Shown: positions 7,251 to 15,939, counted from the first letter of the stretch. The stretch is 16,184 bases of DNA from JBBIGV01 sp037447335 (GCA_037447335.1 JBBIGV010000075.1:1-16184); one strand, 5' to 3'. Translations and numbers: made by a program. Notes: generated by a model not told the origin, from the sequence alone.

Positions 7251-8042
7251 CTAAAACAGTCCTTTAATCAATCCCCCATCAACGTGAATAGTATTTCCGG
7301 TAATATAGCCTGCCTGTTCGGAACAAAGAAAAGCAGCAAGCGCTGCAACTTCTTCAGGGCTGCCGAGTCTGTTCATCGGAACTTCTTTTGCCATTTCAAC
7401 AAGAACATCTTCGTGGGATAAACCGGAGGATTTTGCTCTTATTACTGCTAATTCATATAAGCGGCTTGTTAATGTAAAGCCCGGAGCAATGTTGTTAACC
7501 GTTATGTTATATTTTGCAAATTCATTACTTATTGATTTAGCAAATCCGATCAACCCTGTTCTGAATGTATTTGACAACAGAAGATTATTTTGCGGCTGTT
7601 TTACCGTAAGTGAAGTGATATTTATAATTCTTCCCCACTCATTCATAACCATATTTGGAAGTACAAGAGTTGAAAATCTTACTGCACTGAGCAGAACCTG
7701 TTCAAAAGCTGCAGCCCACTTATGTTCGTCAAGATCCAGAAAATTTCCCGGACTGGGCCCACCGCAGTTGTTAACCAATATATCTATACTTCCGAATTGA
7801 TCAAGAACTGCCTTATAAGTTTGTTCAATATCTTTTTGTTTTTCAATATCACAAACAGCCCACATTACATCTGCATCATATTTCTTTTTTATTTCATCTG
7901 TAGTTGAATTTAATTCCGATTTATCTCTTGAGCAGATAGCTACTCTGCAGCCTTCGGCTGCAAGCGCCTCGGCAACAGCCCTGCCAATACCTTTACTAGC
8001 GGCTGTAATGAGTGCAGATTTTGTTTGGATGTTCAGATTCAT
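7251..8042 (-). CDS. Short-chain dehydrogenase/reductase, divergent active site (FabG-like)
   Basis: This is a classical-length SDR with a Rossmann fold. Numbering here is from the longer TTG start. The cofactor-binding loop is TAASKGIG (17-24), an acidic DI follows at 69-70, NNCGG sits at 95-99 in place of NNAGG, the active-site serine is S148 (NITS), and the PG motif is at 191-192. The YxxxK catalytic pair is absent: S161 and R165 occupy those places in LLLSNTFRTG. This matches a known subgroup of beta-ketoacyl-reductase-like SDRs without the canonical tetrad, so the reaction is uncertain. I chose the ATG at 8042 (263 residues); an upstream TTG at 8054 gives 267. Neither has a clear ribosome-binding site. 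It follows acetate kinase after 58 nt. Confidence 0.85.
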   Translation of the reverse strand: MNLNIQTKSALITAASKGIGRAVAEALAAEGCRVAICSRDKSELNSTTDEIKKKYDADVMWAVCDIEKQKDIEQTYKAVLDQFGSIDILVNNCGGPSPGNFLDLDEHKWAAAFEQVLLSAVRFSTLVLPNMVMNEWGRIINITSLTVKQPQNNLLLSNTFRTGLIGFAKSISNEFAKYNITVNNIAPGFTLTSRLYELAVIRAKSSGLSHEDVLVEMAKEVPMNRLGSPEEVAALAAFLCSEQAGYITGNTIHVDGGLIKGLF

Positions 8043-8100
8043 TTGTTTAACCAATTGAAAAAATATTTATTTATTAAATTCTGAAGGAAAAAATATCAAT

Positions 8101-9315
8101 TTATTTAACTGCTGATTCCTGCTTATGTTCAGAAACAATCCGGTGAGTATCCAGCGCGATTACCAGTTCCTCATTTGTCGTAATACGCAGCACTTTAACA
8201 TTTGATGAATCGGATGAGATCAATGTATCCTTATTCTGATTTCTGTGATGATCAAGCTCAATACCAAGGAAAGACATATCTTTGCATACTTCCTCGCGTA
8301 CAAGTGAAGCATTTTCACCAATACCGCCGGTGAAAACAAGCGCATCAAGTCCACCCATAGCAGCGGCGTAAGCGCCGACATATTTTTTAATTCTGTAACA
8401 GAACATGTCGAAAGCGTACGATGCCCTTTTATGATTTTCATTTACTGCGGTAATAATTTCACGCATATCGCTGCTTTCTCCGGATATGCCTATAAGTCCG
8501 CTGTGTTTGTTAAGCAAAGTGCCGGCTTCATTAACCGAAAGACCTTCTTTGCTCATTATATAAAGAATTAACGATGGATCGAGATCACCGCTTCTTGTTC
8601 CCATTAAAAGACCTTCAAGCGGAGTGAATCCCATTGTTGTATCAACTGAAATACCGTATTTAACAGCAGCCATACTGCAGCCGTTACCAAGGTGAGCGGT
8701 TATAATTTTTAAATCTTCAATGTTTTTATTAAGGAACTCTGCGGTTTTATTTGAAACGAAATGATGCGATGTACCATGAAATCCATATCTTCTTATTCTG
8801 TGCTTTTTATAGAGTTCAAACGGAATTCCGTACAAGTATGCTTTTGGCGGCATCTTAACATGAAATGCGGTATCGAATACTCCAACCTGCGGCGTTTGCG
8901 GCAATACTCTTTTTACAGCCTGTATACCCTTTATGTTGGGAGGATTGTGGAGCGGAGCAAGCTCAATGTTATCCTGTAAAACCTGAACTACTTCATCTGT
9001 AATAAAGACTGAACCGGAAAATGTTTCGCCGCCGTGAACAACCCTGTGTCCAACAGCTTCAATATCATTCTTATTTTCAATAACACCATGGTTTTTACTT
9101 AGCATTACTCCCAGCACATACTCAATAGCGATAGCGTGATCGAGAATTTCACCTACAATTTTTATTTCATCGCCGTCATAGCGGGTATGAGTAAGCACCG
9201 CGCTGCTCATACCGATACGCTCAACCATACCCTTGGCAAGAGCAAGCTGCTCTTCTGTATTGAAGAACTGATATTTGATTGAGGAACTACCGCAGTTAAG
9301 AACTAACACTTTCAT
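8101..9315 (-). CDS. ackA: Acetate kinase
   Basis: The enzyme interconverts acetate + ATP and acetyl phosphate + ADP in the cytosol. Its 404 residues match the usual length (about 400). The residues known from the Methanosarcina enzyme are all visible: N7, S10, S12 and K14 in LNCGSSSIK, R91 (GHRVVHGG), D148 (VFDTAFH), H180 (YGFHGTSHH), the AHLGNGCS loop at 207-214, R241 (GTRSGDLDPS), FTGGIGENA at 328-336, and the late NEE at 381-383. The start is supported by an AGAGGAAA ribosome-binding site (9321-9328). No phosphotransacetylase gene is adjacent, so acetyl phosphate must be linked to acetyl-CoA by a gene elsewhere. It lies 35 nt after the hydroxyacyl-CoA dehydrogenase, suggesting co-transcription and a role in acetate overflow or acetate use. 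Confidence 0.96.
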   Translation of the reverse strand: MKVLVLNCGSSSIKYQFFNTEEQLALAKGMVERIGMSSAVLTHTRYDGDEIKIVGEILDHAIAIEYVLGVMLSKNHGVIENKNDIEAVGHRVVHGGETFSGSVFITDEVVQVLQDNIELAPLHNPPNIKGIQAVKRVLPQTPQVGVFDTAFHVKMPPKAYLYGIPFELYKKHRIRRYGFHGTSHHFVSNKTAEFLNKNIEDLKIITAHLGNGCSMAAVKYGISVDTTMGFTPLEGLLMGTRSGDLDPSLILYIMSKEGLSVNEAGTLLNKHSGLIGISGESSDMREIITAVNENHKRASYAFDMFCYRIKKYVGAYAAAMGGLDALVFTGGIGENASLVREEVCKDMSFLGIELDHHRNQNKDTLISSDSSNVKVLRITTNEELVIALDTHRIVSEHKQESAVK

Positions 9316-9350
9316 TTTAATTTCCTCTTTAAACTTTTTTTATTCAAGGG

Positions 9351-10295
9351 CTATATGATGTTCCCATGCTCGTCATACTTGTAAAAACCTTCGCGGGTTT
9401 TCTTGCCCAGCTTTCTTTCCCTTACAAGCTTGCGTAGTATCGGGCTGGCACGGTAGCGTGGTTCGCCAAGAGTTTTCCACAACGTTTCCATCCATGCAAG
9501 CACTTCATCAAGACCCATCGAATCAGCCATTTCGAGCGGACCGTACTTAAAGTTATAACCGAGCTTCATCGCGGTATCAATGTCTTTTGCCGTAGCTACG
9601 CCTTCAAGCAGTATATACATCGCTTCATTCAGAAGCGGAACTATAGCACGTGTAGTAACAAAGCCGGGGTACTCATAAACTTCTACCGCGGTTTTACCGA
9701 TTCTTTCAGCAAAGGCTTTAACAGCTTCAACAGTATCATTTGAAGTGTGTAAACATTTTACAAGCTCAACCAGCGGAATTTTAGGTACCGGGTTAAGGAA
9801 GTGCATGCCGATAACATTGTCAGGATGGCTTATGCTTTCTGCTAATTTAGTTAGACTGAGAGTTGAAGTGTTGGAAACAAAGATGGTTCCCGGTTTAGCA
9901 ATTTTATCAATGGCTTGAAAAATCGAGCGCTTAAGCTCCAAGTCTTCGTCAACAGCTTCAATTATCAGCTCGCAGTCACGAACATTTTTAAAATTAAGCT
10001 CCCATTTAATACGGCTGAGGATAGCTTTTTTTTCAGAATAAGTTAATGCCCAGCGTTTTATTTCACGGTCTAAAGATTCCTTCAGAGATTTAAGAGCAGA
10101 ATCAAGATGTTCCTGATTTTTCTCAACCACAATAACTTCCATGCCGGCAGAAGCAATAGTTTGAGCAATGCCCTGCCCCATTACTCCCGCACCTATAATC
10201 GCAACGTTATTTATTCTTTCAGCTTCCTGTGCTGATTTACTTCGCTCAAGCAGGTCTTCAAGCCTGAGATTTTCTTCTTTCATTATATCACTCAC
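9351..10295 (-). CDS. 3-hydroxyacyl-CoA (3-hydroxybutyryl-CoA) dehydrogenase
   Basis: This enzyme family oxidises (S)-3-hydroxyacyl-CoA to 3-ketoacyl-CoA with NAD, or the reverse, in fatty-acid breakdown or butyrate-type metabolism. The NAD-binding motif is GAGVMG at 35-40 and the acidic end of the strand is VVEK at 56-59. Active-site features include SNTS (141-144), H165 in MHFLNPV and E177 in LVELV, with the usual 12-residue His-Glu spacing. The Asn normally found in PGFxxNR is Thr here (PGFVTTR, T215). About 30 charged residues precede the Rossmann fold, more than in typical ~282-residue homologues. The start at 10295 is a GTG overlapping the lipoprotein stop (GTGA); ATG at 10283 is an alternative. 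Neither has a strong ribosome-binding site, so translational coupling is likely. Substrate chain length cannot be read from sequence. Confidence 0.9.
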   Translation of the reverse strand: MSDIMKEENLRLEDLLERSKSAQEAERINNVAIIGAGVMGQGIAQTIASAGMEVIVVEKNQEHLDSALKSLKESLDREIKRWALTYSEKKAILSRIKWELNFKNVRDCELIIEAVDEDLELKRSIFQAIDKIAKPGTIFVSNTSTLSLTKLAESISHPDNVIGMHFLNPVPKIPLVELVKCLHTSNDTVEAVKAFAERIGKTAVEVYEYPGFVTTRAIVPLLNEAMYILLEGVATAKDIDTAMKLGYNFKYGPLEMADSMGLDEVLAWMETLWKTLGEPRYRASPILRKLVRERKLGKKTREGFYKYDEHGNII

Positions 10296-11257
10296 AGATT
10301 TTTATCTATATTTTTTTTCTTTGACAGACTTTGCAGCATTGTAATTGCCTTATCATCAAGTGCGAGCGAAATCTTCACAACCTTTTCATCTCTTTTTATC
10401 CTGGTGTTTTCAAGTACTTTGCTAAGTGCAAGATCAATATCCGAAAAAAGATCCAATGCAAGTGCACTTCGCAGAGCAGTTGAAAGCAGGTATGCACTCT
10501 TCGTATCACTGCAGCCCCAGTTCGATTCAATTTCAACTCCACTGCCAAAGTAAGCGGATAAAGTAATTTCATTTATGTTCTTCACCAGGTCTCTTACCTG
10601 CGGGATGTTATTTTTCCCCCCAACTTGTTCGAGCAGGATTGCTGCATAACTGCCTTTATCAGTTGCCATCCAGTAATGATTTTTATAACGGATATTATTA
10701 ACAATCCCGATAAAATTACTATTTAAAGAGAGCGGTTCATGTTTATCTGCTAAAAGGTCATTCAGATATTCGATATCGTTAATGATGATAAGCAAAGTAT
10801 CATTTTTAAGATAGAAAAAGGAAGACGGATTCTGAACCGGTTGAAATATTTCAATACCATTGATCAAAATAGTTTTGAAATTTTTCCTGTTTTTAAAATA
10901 ATCCCTAAGCTTTCCGGATTGATTATCAAATGAGATAATGAATGTGTTTATTCCATCCCATGTTGTTGAGGTGAACACTTCATTTACGCCTTTATTAAAT
11001 CCATAGCCCGTTTCTTTTTCAAATTCCTGAAGCCAGTTATTCTGCCGGTCATTTTTAAAATTTTCACTCAGGAAGTTTTCCCAGTAAGCGGTTTTCCTCA
11101 ACTCTTTAAAGTTTGAGTACAGAAGAAATTGAGTGTTATCAGGAAGAATATCGAAAGCCAAACTTTGACTATTACTCAAAGTATCAACTTTTACTTCTTC
11201 GGAACATGATTGCAGCATTAAAAGAGATATGATAACGAAAACTGATATTCTCATCAT
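10292..11257 (-). CDS. Unrecognised lipoprotein in ABC transporter operon
   Basis: I do not recognise a family with confidence; the opening LAFDILPDNTQFLLYSNFKEL loosely recalls DUF3352-like proteins. The N-terminus is a lipoprotein signal: ISVFVIISLLML followed by lipobox LQSC with Cys18, and no other membrane segment is visible. The sequence after the cysteine is SEEV, acidic, similar to the surface-export signals described for Bacteroidota lipoproteins, so either periplasmic or surface location is possible. The remaining ~300 residues are mixed alpha/beta with several Asn-rich loops. The start ATG directly follows the permease stop codon (TAA then ATG ATG), and its own stop overlaps the dehydrogenase start. 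This tight packing suggests co-expression with the ABC transporter, perhaps as an accessory subunit. Confidence 0.75.
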   Translation of the reverse strand: MMRISVFVIISLLMLQSCSEEVKVDTLSNSQSLAFDILPDNTQFLLYSNFKELRKTAYWENFLSENFKNDRQNNWLQEFEKETGYGFNKGVNEVFTSTTWDGINTFIISFDNQSGKLRDYFKNRKNFKTILINGIEIFQPVQNPSSFFYLKNDTLLIIINDIEYLNDLLADKHEPLSLNSNFIGIVNNIRYKNHYWMATDKGSYAAILLEQVGGKNNIPQVRDLVKNINEITLSAYFGSGVEIESNWGCSDTKSAYLLSTALRSALALDLFSDIDLALSKVLENTRIKRDEKVVKISLALDDKAITMLQSLSKKKNIDKNL

Positions 11258-12079
11258 TTAAAAATCTTTCTTTCTGAAAACCATAATTGCTAATCCCACC
11301 ATTAAAATTAGAAATAAAAATGATGTTAAAACAGGTTGAATTTCGTCTATACCTTTGCCTGAAGATAATTGAACGGTTATAAGCCCCATCAATTCTGTTG
11401 TTTTGGGAAATATGTAATAAAAGACATCAATCACTCCTCTCCAGAAATCACTTTCAATCAGCACACCGAATCTTTTTTTTGCCTCGTATAGAACCGGGCC
11501 TAAAATAAGAAAAGTAAAATACGCCAGCATCATACCGGCAATCGAACCCCTGGTAATTACATTAAATAAAATTATAATTGAGTAAAGAACCGCAAAGGTA
11601 AAAGTGATTGTAAATACCGCCCATAAAAATGATGGGTCCCAGCTACCAAACTTAATCGCAATGATTATCCATATCCCTATTATGATAAAAGAAATATTTA
11701 TCAGCACTGTTAATACAGCGCCCAAATACTTACCAATGATAAGCTGTGCGCGGGAAATTGGCTTTGACAAATACAGATCTATAGTTCCCTTTTCCAGCAT
11801 AGCGGGAACAAATCCTGCGGTTGAAAAAATTGCAAGCAGCAGGCAGAGATTAGCTATAGGTGATAAGATGATAAGTCTGAGATGCAGTAGAAGTTCCTGA
11901 AGAATTACCATCTCCTCTGCCGGATTCACAAAAGCAAGAAGTGAATCAGTTTTGATCAGGGAGAAGATTATTGCAAGCACCAGTAAGAAAAGAAGTGAAA
12001 TACCTATAAAAAACAGAAAGACTTTTTTAGAGAGAGCCTCCCTCAAGGTGAAAAGACTGAGGATCAGGATGTTTTTCAT
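11258..12079 (-). CDS. ABC-2 type permease, NosY-like
   Basis: A 273-residue inner-membrane protein with about six hydrophobic segments (roughly 20-41, 68-90, 118-142, 151-174, 178-197, 250-267). Between the second and third is EKGTIDLYLSKPISR (96-110), the hallmark of COG1277/NosY-type permeases. It would pair with the ATPase encoded just upstream; the ATG overlaps that gene's stop by 4 nt, and AAGGA at 12088-12092 is its ribosome-binding site. Family members move copper-site maturation factors, lipids or unknown substrates. No nos genes or gliding (gld) genes are nearby, so the substrate is not assigned. Confidence 0.9.
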   Translation of the reverse strand: MKNILILSLFTLREALSKKVFLFFIGISLLFLLVLAIIFSLIKTDSLLAFVNPAEEMVILQELLLHLRLIILSPIANLCLLLAIFSTAGFVPAMLEKGTIDLYLSKPISRAQLIIGKYLGAVLTVLINISFIIIGIWIIIAIKFGSWDPSFLWAVFTITFTFAVLYSIIILFNVITRGSIAGMMLAYFTFLILGPVLYEAKKRFGVLIESDFWRGVIDVFYYIFPKTTELMGLITVQLSSGKGIDEIQPVLTSFLFLILMVGLAIMVFRKKDF

Positions 12080-12999
12080 TTCTTATTTCCTTCAGAATCT
12101 TTGATAATGGAAATAAACATATCCTCAAGTGTGGTTTTTAAAGGTTTTAACTCCCGGATAAGAACACCGCTTTTGCGCAGTTCGTCAATTATTTTATTTA
12201 ATTCATCTAAACCTGATACCTTAACATTAAATGTCTCTTCATCTATTTTATTTATCTGCGTAGATAAATATGGAATTGTGTGCGCACCTTCAACAGATAA
12301 TTGATACTCTTCTTTACTTTCAGTGAGATCGTAGACAGAGCTTTCCTTAACCAATTTGCCTTTGTTCAGAATCCCAACGCTGTCAGATATCATTTCAACT
12401 TCTGAAAGCAAATGGCTGTTAAGAAAAATAGTTTTACCCTGATTCTTCAGAGATATAAGTAAATCCCTGATTTCTTTTCTTCCTAACGGGTCGACACCAT
12501 CGGTAGGTTCATCCAAAAAAATTATATCCGGATCGTTAATCATTGCCTGTGCAAGACCTAATCGCTGCATCATTCCTTTTGAATAATTTTTAATCTTTGT
12601 TTTTTTCCATGCAGCCAGGTTAACAGTTTCCAGTAGTTCATCAGCTTTTTTGTTAAGTGTTATTCCGTCAAGTCCGCTCAATCTTCCGAATAGATTTAAG
12701 ACCTCACCCCCTGTCAGGTAAGCTGGAAAACGATGGTTCTCCGGCAGGTACCCAATTCGCTCTTTTAAATGAAAATTACTTAGCCTGCTGCCCAGAATCA
12801 TTGCGTCTCCATTTGTTGGAAACGTAATTCCAAGAAGAATCTTGATAAGTGTTGTTTTACCGGCGCCATTCGGTCCTAACAAGCCGAAGATCGTTCCTGC
12901 TTCAACGGATAAAGTCAGGTTAACAAGTGCTTCAACCTTCTTCTTGCCGAATGATGAAACGAAAGTTTTTGAAATGTTATTTATTTCTATTATTGCCAT
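12076..12999 (-). CDS. ABC transporter ATP-binding protein, NosF-like
   Basis: The protein hydrolyses ATP to drive the adjacent permease. Visible motifs are Walker A GPNGAGKT (42-49), the Q-loop region GYLPENHRF with Glu in the usual Gln place (83-91), signature YSKGMMQR (139-146, an LSGGQ variant), Walker B IIFLDEP (159-165) and the switch His196 in LNSHLLSE. These variants are normal for the NosF/CcmA-type exporter subfamily. A C-terminal region of about 90 residues after the ATPase core (from ~220) is typical of that subfamily. It is the first gene of the tightly packed minus-strand operon; the start ATG has GGGA a few bases upstream. I see no convincing promoter in the 159-nt gap before it. 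Confidence 0.93.
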   Translation of the reverse strand: MAIIEINNISKTFVSSFGKKKVEALVNLTLSVEAGTIFGLLGPNGAGKTTLIKILLGITFPTNGDAMILGSRLSNFHLKERIGYLPENHRFPAYLTGGEVLNLFGRLSGLDGITLNKKADELLETVNLAAWKKTKIKNYSKGMMQRLGLAQAMINDPDIIFLDEPTDGVDPLGRKEIRDLLISLKNQGKTIFLNSHLLSEVEMISDSVGILNKGKLVKESSVYDLTESKEEYQLSVEGAHTIPYLSTQINKIDEETFNVKVSGLDELNKIIDELRKSGVLIRELKPLKTTLEDMFISIIKDSEGNKK

Positions 13000-13100
13000 A
13001 TTTTCCCGAATCTCAGGTGTTAATTTACGAATTAGCCGGTTAGACTCCCATTGATAGAATATTAAAAATTATGAAAACACCTATTTGTGATGCATATAAT

Positions 13101-13134
13101 AAAAATGGCACCCTTAGTAACGGATGCCACTTTT
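13101..13134 (-). terminator. Hairpin terminator after the Asp-box protein
   Basis: On the minus strand TGGCATCC (13129-13122) and GGGTGCCA (13113-13106) pair over 8 bp with one G-T wobble and an 8-nt loop, followed by TTTTTATTAT. A/T bases outside can extend the stem to about 13 bp. It lies 25-58 bases after the stop of the 926-residue protein and separates it from the ABC operon. On the + strand it is followed only by TTTT. Confidence 0.8.
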
Positions 13135-13158
13135 GATCCTAATATTTATTGCGGAACT

Positions 13159-15939
13159 TTATTTCAGCAAAGTAATCTTCCTTACTTCATTATGAGATTT
13201 ACCGGAAATACCATCAATAACTTCAAGCGATACAAAGTAGATACCAGATGGGAAATCGTTTGCATGCCAGCGTATCTTATGGCTTCCTTTGGATTGAAAA
13301 TCATTTATCAGTTCATCAACAAGCTGCCCTAAGCTATTAAATATCCGCAACTGAACTTTGCCATCTTCCGGCAGGACATAGCGGATGGTGGTAACCGGAT
13401 TAAATGGATTGGGATAATTCTGATGAAGAACAAGCCTTTCAGGAATAAAGCTTACATCAGCGCTTATTGTTTTGGAATATTCATACTTCCCGTCATAATC
13501 AATTTGTTTAAGACGGTATAAAACTGTCCCTTCATATGAGAGAAAGATAAAATCATCATTAAAAGAATAAGTATTAGTTTCGGTAGTCGTACCGCTTCCT
13601 TCCACAAATCCGATGGTTGTCCAGCCATCATTCTTAAGTTTTCTCTCAATTTCAAAACCCCTGTTGTTAAGTTCAGTAGCAGTTGACCATTGAAGATTTA
13701 CACTGTTATTTTTTACAGAAGCATCGAATGATACGAGTTCAACAGGGATGTATAAATCGATATAGGCTTCATAAACACCTCTTCCGTGGGTGCCTGCTCT
13801 GATTGTTTTGATTGATGGCGAATAATCAAGATGCATAATAACTGTGTTTGGAAGCCCCTGGTATAGCTCCTCCCACCGTGCGCCATTATCCTGAGTAAGG
13901 AATACACCTACATCCGTAGCAGCAAAATAAGTTGCCGGATTCTGAGGGTCTTCGGTATAAATAAAGATATCGTTCACCGGAGTATCAGGCAAATTACCGC
14001 TTATACTAAACCAGGAAGTACCCGTATTTGTTGATTTATACACTTTTTGGGTTCCGAATCCTGAAAAAGTTAAAAACACAACGTTTGAGCTGTCCGGATG
14101 AACATAGACAGAAGTAATAGTTCTGCCTGGTAAGCCGGAAGTAACATTAGTAAAGTTTGCTCCACCGTCTGGAGACCGGAAAACATTGCTGCCGGAAGCT
14201 GCAAACATAATGTTAGGGTCTGAAAAAGATAGTGCCAATTCTCTGACTGCAGATGAACCATTCACAAAAGCAGAAATTGGTGTCCAGCTTCCTCCGTTAT
14301 TGGTTGATTGAAATACACGCTGCCGCGCGGTATAAAAAGTTCCGGAAATTGATGGATGTACAATAATTGGAGCAATCCATGCCACACCTTCGGTAGTTGT
14401 TATCCCGCTCATTGCACTGACCCAGGAGGTTCCGCCATTAGTTGTTCTTCTTAAACCTCCATTCTGAGTTTCGCCAATAATGAAATTTGAATTGAAAGGA
14501 TTAAAGCAAACTTCGCCTCCATCACCTCCAAAAGCTGCTGCCCAGTTAAGGGAAGAATATGTTTGTTGTGTTCCGTTATCCTGAGTTCCGCCAAGTATCC
14601 GCCTTGGAGTAAAAGGACTTGCAGCAATTCTGTAAAATTGTGTCAGCGTTAAATTTTCATTAAGATTTGTGAATGAGTTGCCGTTGTTGGTACTACGGTT
14701 AATACCACCGTCATTACATGAAATTAAAGTGTTTGGATTTGTTGGGTGAAAGAAAAGATAATGCTGATCAACATGCACATAGCCGCCGGAATAACCGTTA
14801 GTTAAATTTGTGAATGTAGAACCGCCGTTTGTAGTTCTGAAAATGTCTATCGTTCCAACAAAAGCCGTTAGCGGGTCCTGCGGATGTGCTCTTACATAAA
14901 GATCATACCATGCCTGGCTGCTGAGAAAGTTTACAGATGTGCCGACTTGCGCCCAGTTCATACCGTAATCTGTAGATCGGAACACCCTGAAGGCGCTTGA
15001 GCTATAAGCAACCGCATACATATTTGCAGGAGCAGCAAAACACAAATCAATATGGTTTCTTGTTCCTAATGTTAACCCGGTACTCCCGAAAGTTGAAAAT
15101 GTAGCGCCGCCATCGAGCGACCTTCTAAAACCTATTCCGGAACCAATTGTAAATGCTGTATCACCGGTTGGCGAGAACAGAACCTCATCACATCTGCCGG
15201 ATTGAATTATATTCCAGGTAAGACCTGCGTCTGTACTTCTTACCAAACCACCGTTACCTATTGCAGCAAGCAATTCATTACTGTGACCCGGTCTGATAAC
15301 TAATCTTGAAAAGTAAGTTGAATTTGGTAATCCGCTTGTAATGTGTGTCCATGTTGAACCGGCATCAGTAGATTTCAGCAAACCTCTGCCGTAATAAGAA
15401 ACACCGCTATAAGTTGCTTCGCCTGTTCCTGCATAAACGATATCCGGATTTACAGGATCAATTGCAATAGCACCCATTGAAAGTGAAACTTCATTGTCAG
15501 TCAAAGGTGTCCAGTTAATTCCGCCATCAGTTGATTTCCATACTCCACCGTTTGCCGGACCGATGTAAATAATATTCGGATCGTTGGGATGATAAGCACC
15601 CGTAACTATCCTTGATGAAATATTGCCATAATCAAAGTAATATCCCGGTGTAGGACCAATGCTCACCCAGTTAATATTGGAGGTTGATTCTCCATTAGTG
15701 AGCCTCAGAGTATTTCTCTGCTCAATTGAATTTTTATAGGCGTCAGAAGGGATATAGGTGTAGGGATATGCACGTTCTTCAAAAAACTGCCATTCTCGTA
15801 CAAATGGTTTACTGTTTTTAATTTCGTCAGGTGCATTGCTGTAAACTGTATTCTCAATAAGCTGATCAAGGTTCTGAGAGAACATTAAAGACCAGGTTGA
15901 AATCAAGAAAAAAGAAAAAATGTAAAACAATAACTTCAT
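13159..15939 (-). CDS. Asp-box (BNR/sortilin-like) repeat protein with T9SS sorting domain
   Basis: This 926-residue secreted protein starts with a signal peptide (MKLLFYIFSFFLISTWSLMFSQ). Twelve Asp-box motifs follow, in order: KSTDGGINW (135-143), KSTDAGSTW (189-197), RSTDAGLTW (234-242), RSLDGGATF, RSTDYGMNW, RTTNGGSTF, RSTNNGNSF, RTTNGGTSW, QSTNNGGSW, RSPDGGANF, KSTNTGTSW and LTQDNGARW. They predict one or two beta-propellers as in VPS10/sortilin, sialidase or photosystem-stability-factor-like folds. Between motifs are phrases such as HPNDPNIIYIG. Then comes an FnIII-like module beginning IPVELVSFDASV and a T9SS sorting domain (LHQNYPNPFNPVTTIRY, from about 13430 down) ending KITLLK. No catalytic sialidase residues are recognisable, so binding is likelier than hydrolysis. 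It is a single-gene unit with its own terminator. Confidence 0.9.
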   Translation of the reverse strand: MKLLFYIFSFFLISTWSLMFSQNLDQLIENTVYSNAPDEIKNSKPFVREWQFFEERAYPYTYIPSDAYKNSIEQRNTLRLTNGESTSNINWVSIGPTPGYYFDYGNISSRIVTGAYHPNDPNIIYIGPANGGVWKSTDGGINWTPLTDNEVSLSMGAIAIDPVNPDIVYAGTGEATYSGVSYYGRGLLKSTDAGSTWTHITSGLPNSTYFSRLVIRPGHSNELLAAIGNGGLVRSTDAGLTWNIIQSGRCDEVLFSPTGDTAFTIGSGIGFRRSLDGGATFSTFGSTGLTLGTRNHIDLCFAAPANMYAVAYSSSAFRVFRSTDYGMNWAQVGTSVNFLSSQAWYDLYVRAHPQDPLTAFVGTIDIFRTTNGGSTFTNLTNGYSGGYVHVDQHYLFFHPTNPNTLISCNDGGINRSTNNGNSFTNLNENLTLTQFYRIAASPFTPRRILGGTQDNGTQQTYSSLNWAAAFGGDGGEVCFNPFNSNFIIGETQNGGLRRTTNGGTSWVSAMSGITTTEGVAWIAPIIVHPSISGTFYTARQRVFQSTNNGGSWTPISAFVNGSSAVRELALSFSDPNIMFAASGSNVFRSPDGGANFTNVTSGLPGRTITSVYVHPDSSNVVFLTFSGFGTQKVYKSTNTGTSWFSISGNLPDTPVNDIFIYTEDPQNPATYFAATDVGVFLTQDNGARWEELYQGLPNTVIMHLDYSPSIKTIRAGTHGRGVYEAYIDLYIPVELVSFDASVKNNSVNLQWSTATELNNRGFEIERKLKNDGWTTIGFVEGSGTTTETNTYSFNDDFIFLSYEGTVLYRLKQIDYDGKYEYSKTISADVSFIPERLVLHQNYPNPFNPVTTIRYVLPEDGKVQLRIFNSLGQLVDELINDFQSKGSHKIRWHANDFPSGIYFVSLEVIDGISGKSHNEVRKITLLK

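Noticed and set aside
11258..12999. GldA/GldF gliding-motility transporter or a complete nos (nitrous oxide reductase) cluster
   Set aside because: Only generic ATPase and NosY-like permease features are present; no gldG, nosD, nosL or nosZ lies nearby.
13000..13100. Promoter of the ABC transporter operon
   Set aside because: The stretch is AT-rich with several TATA-like strings, but none pairs with a convincing upstream element at proper spacing.
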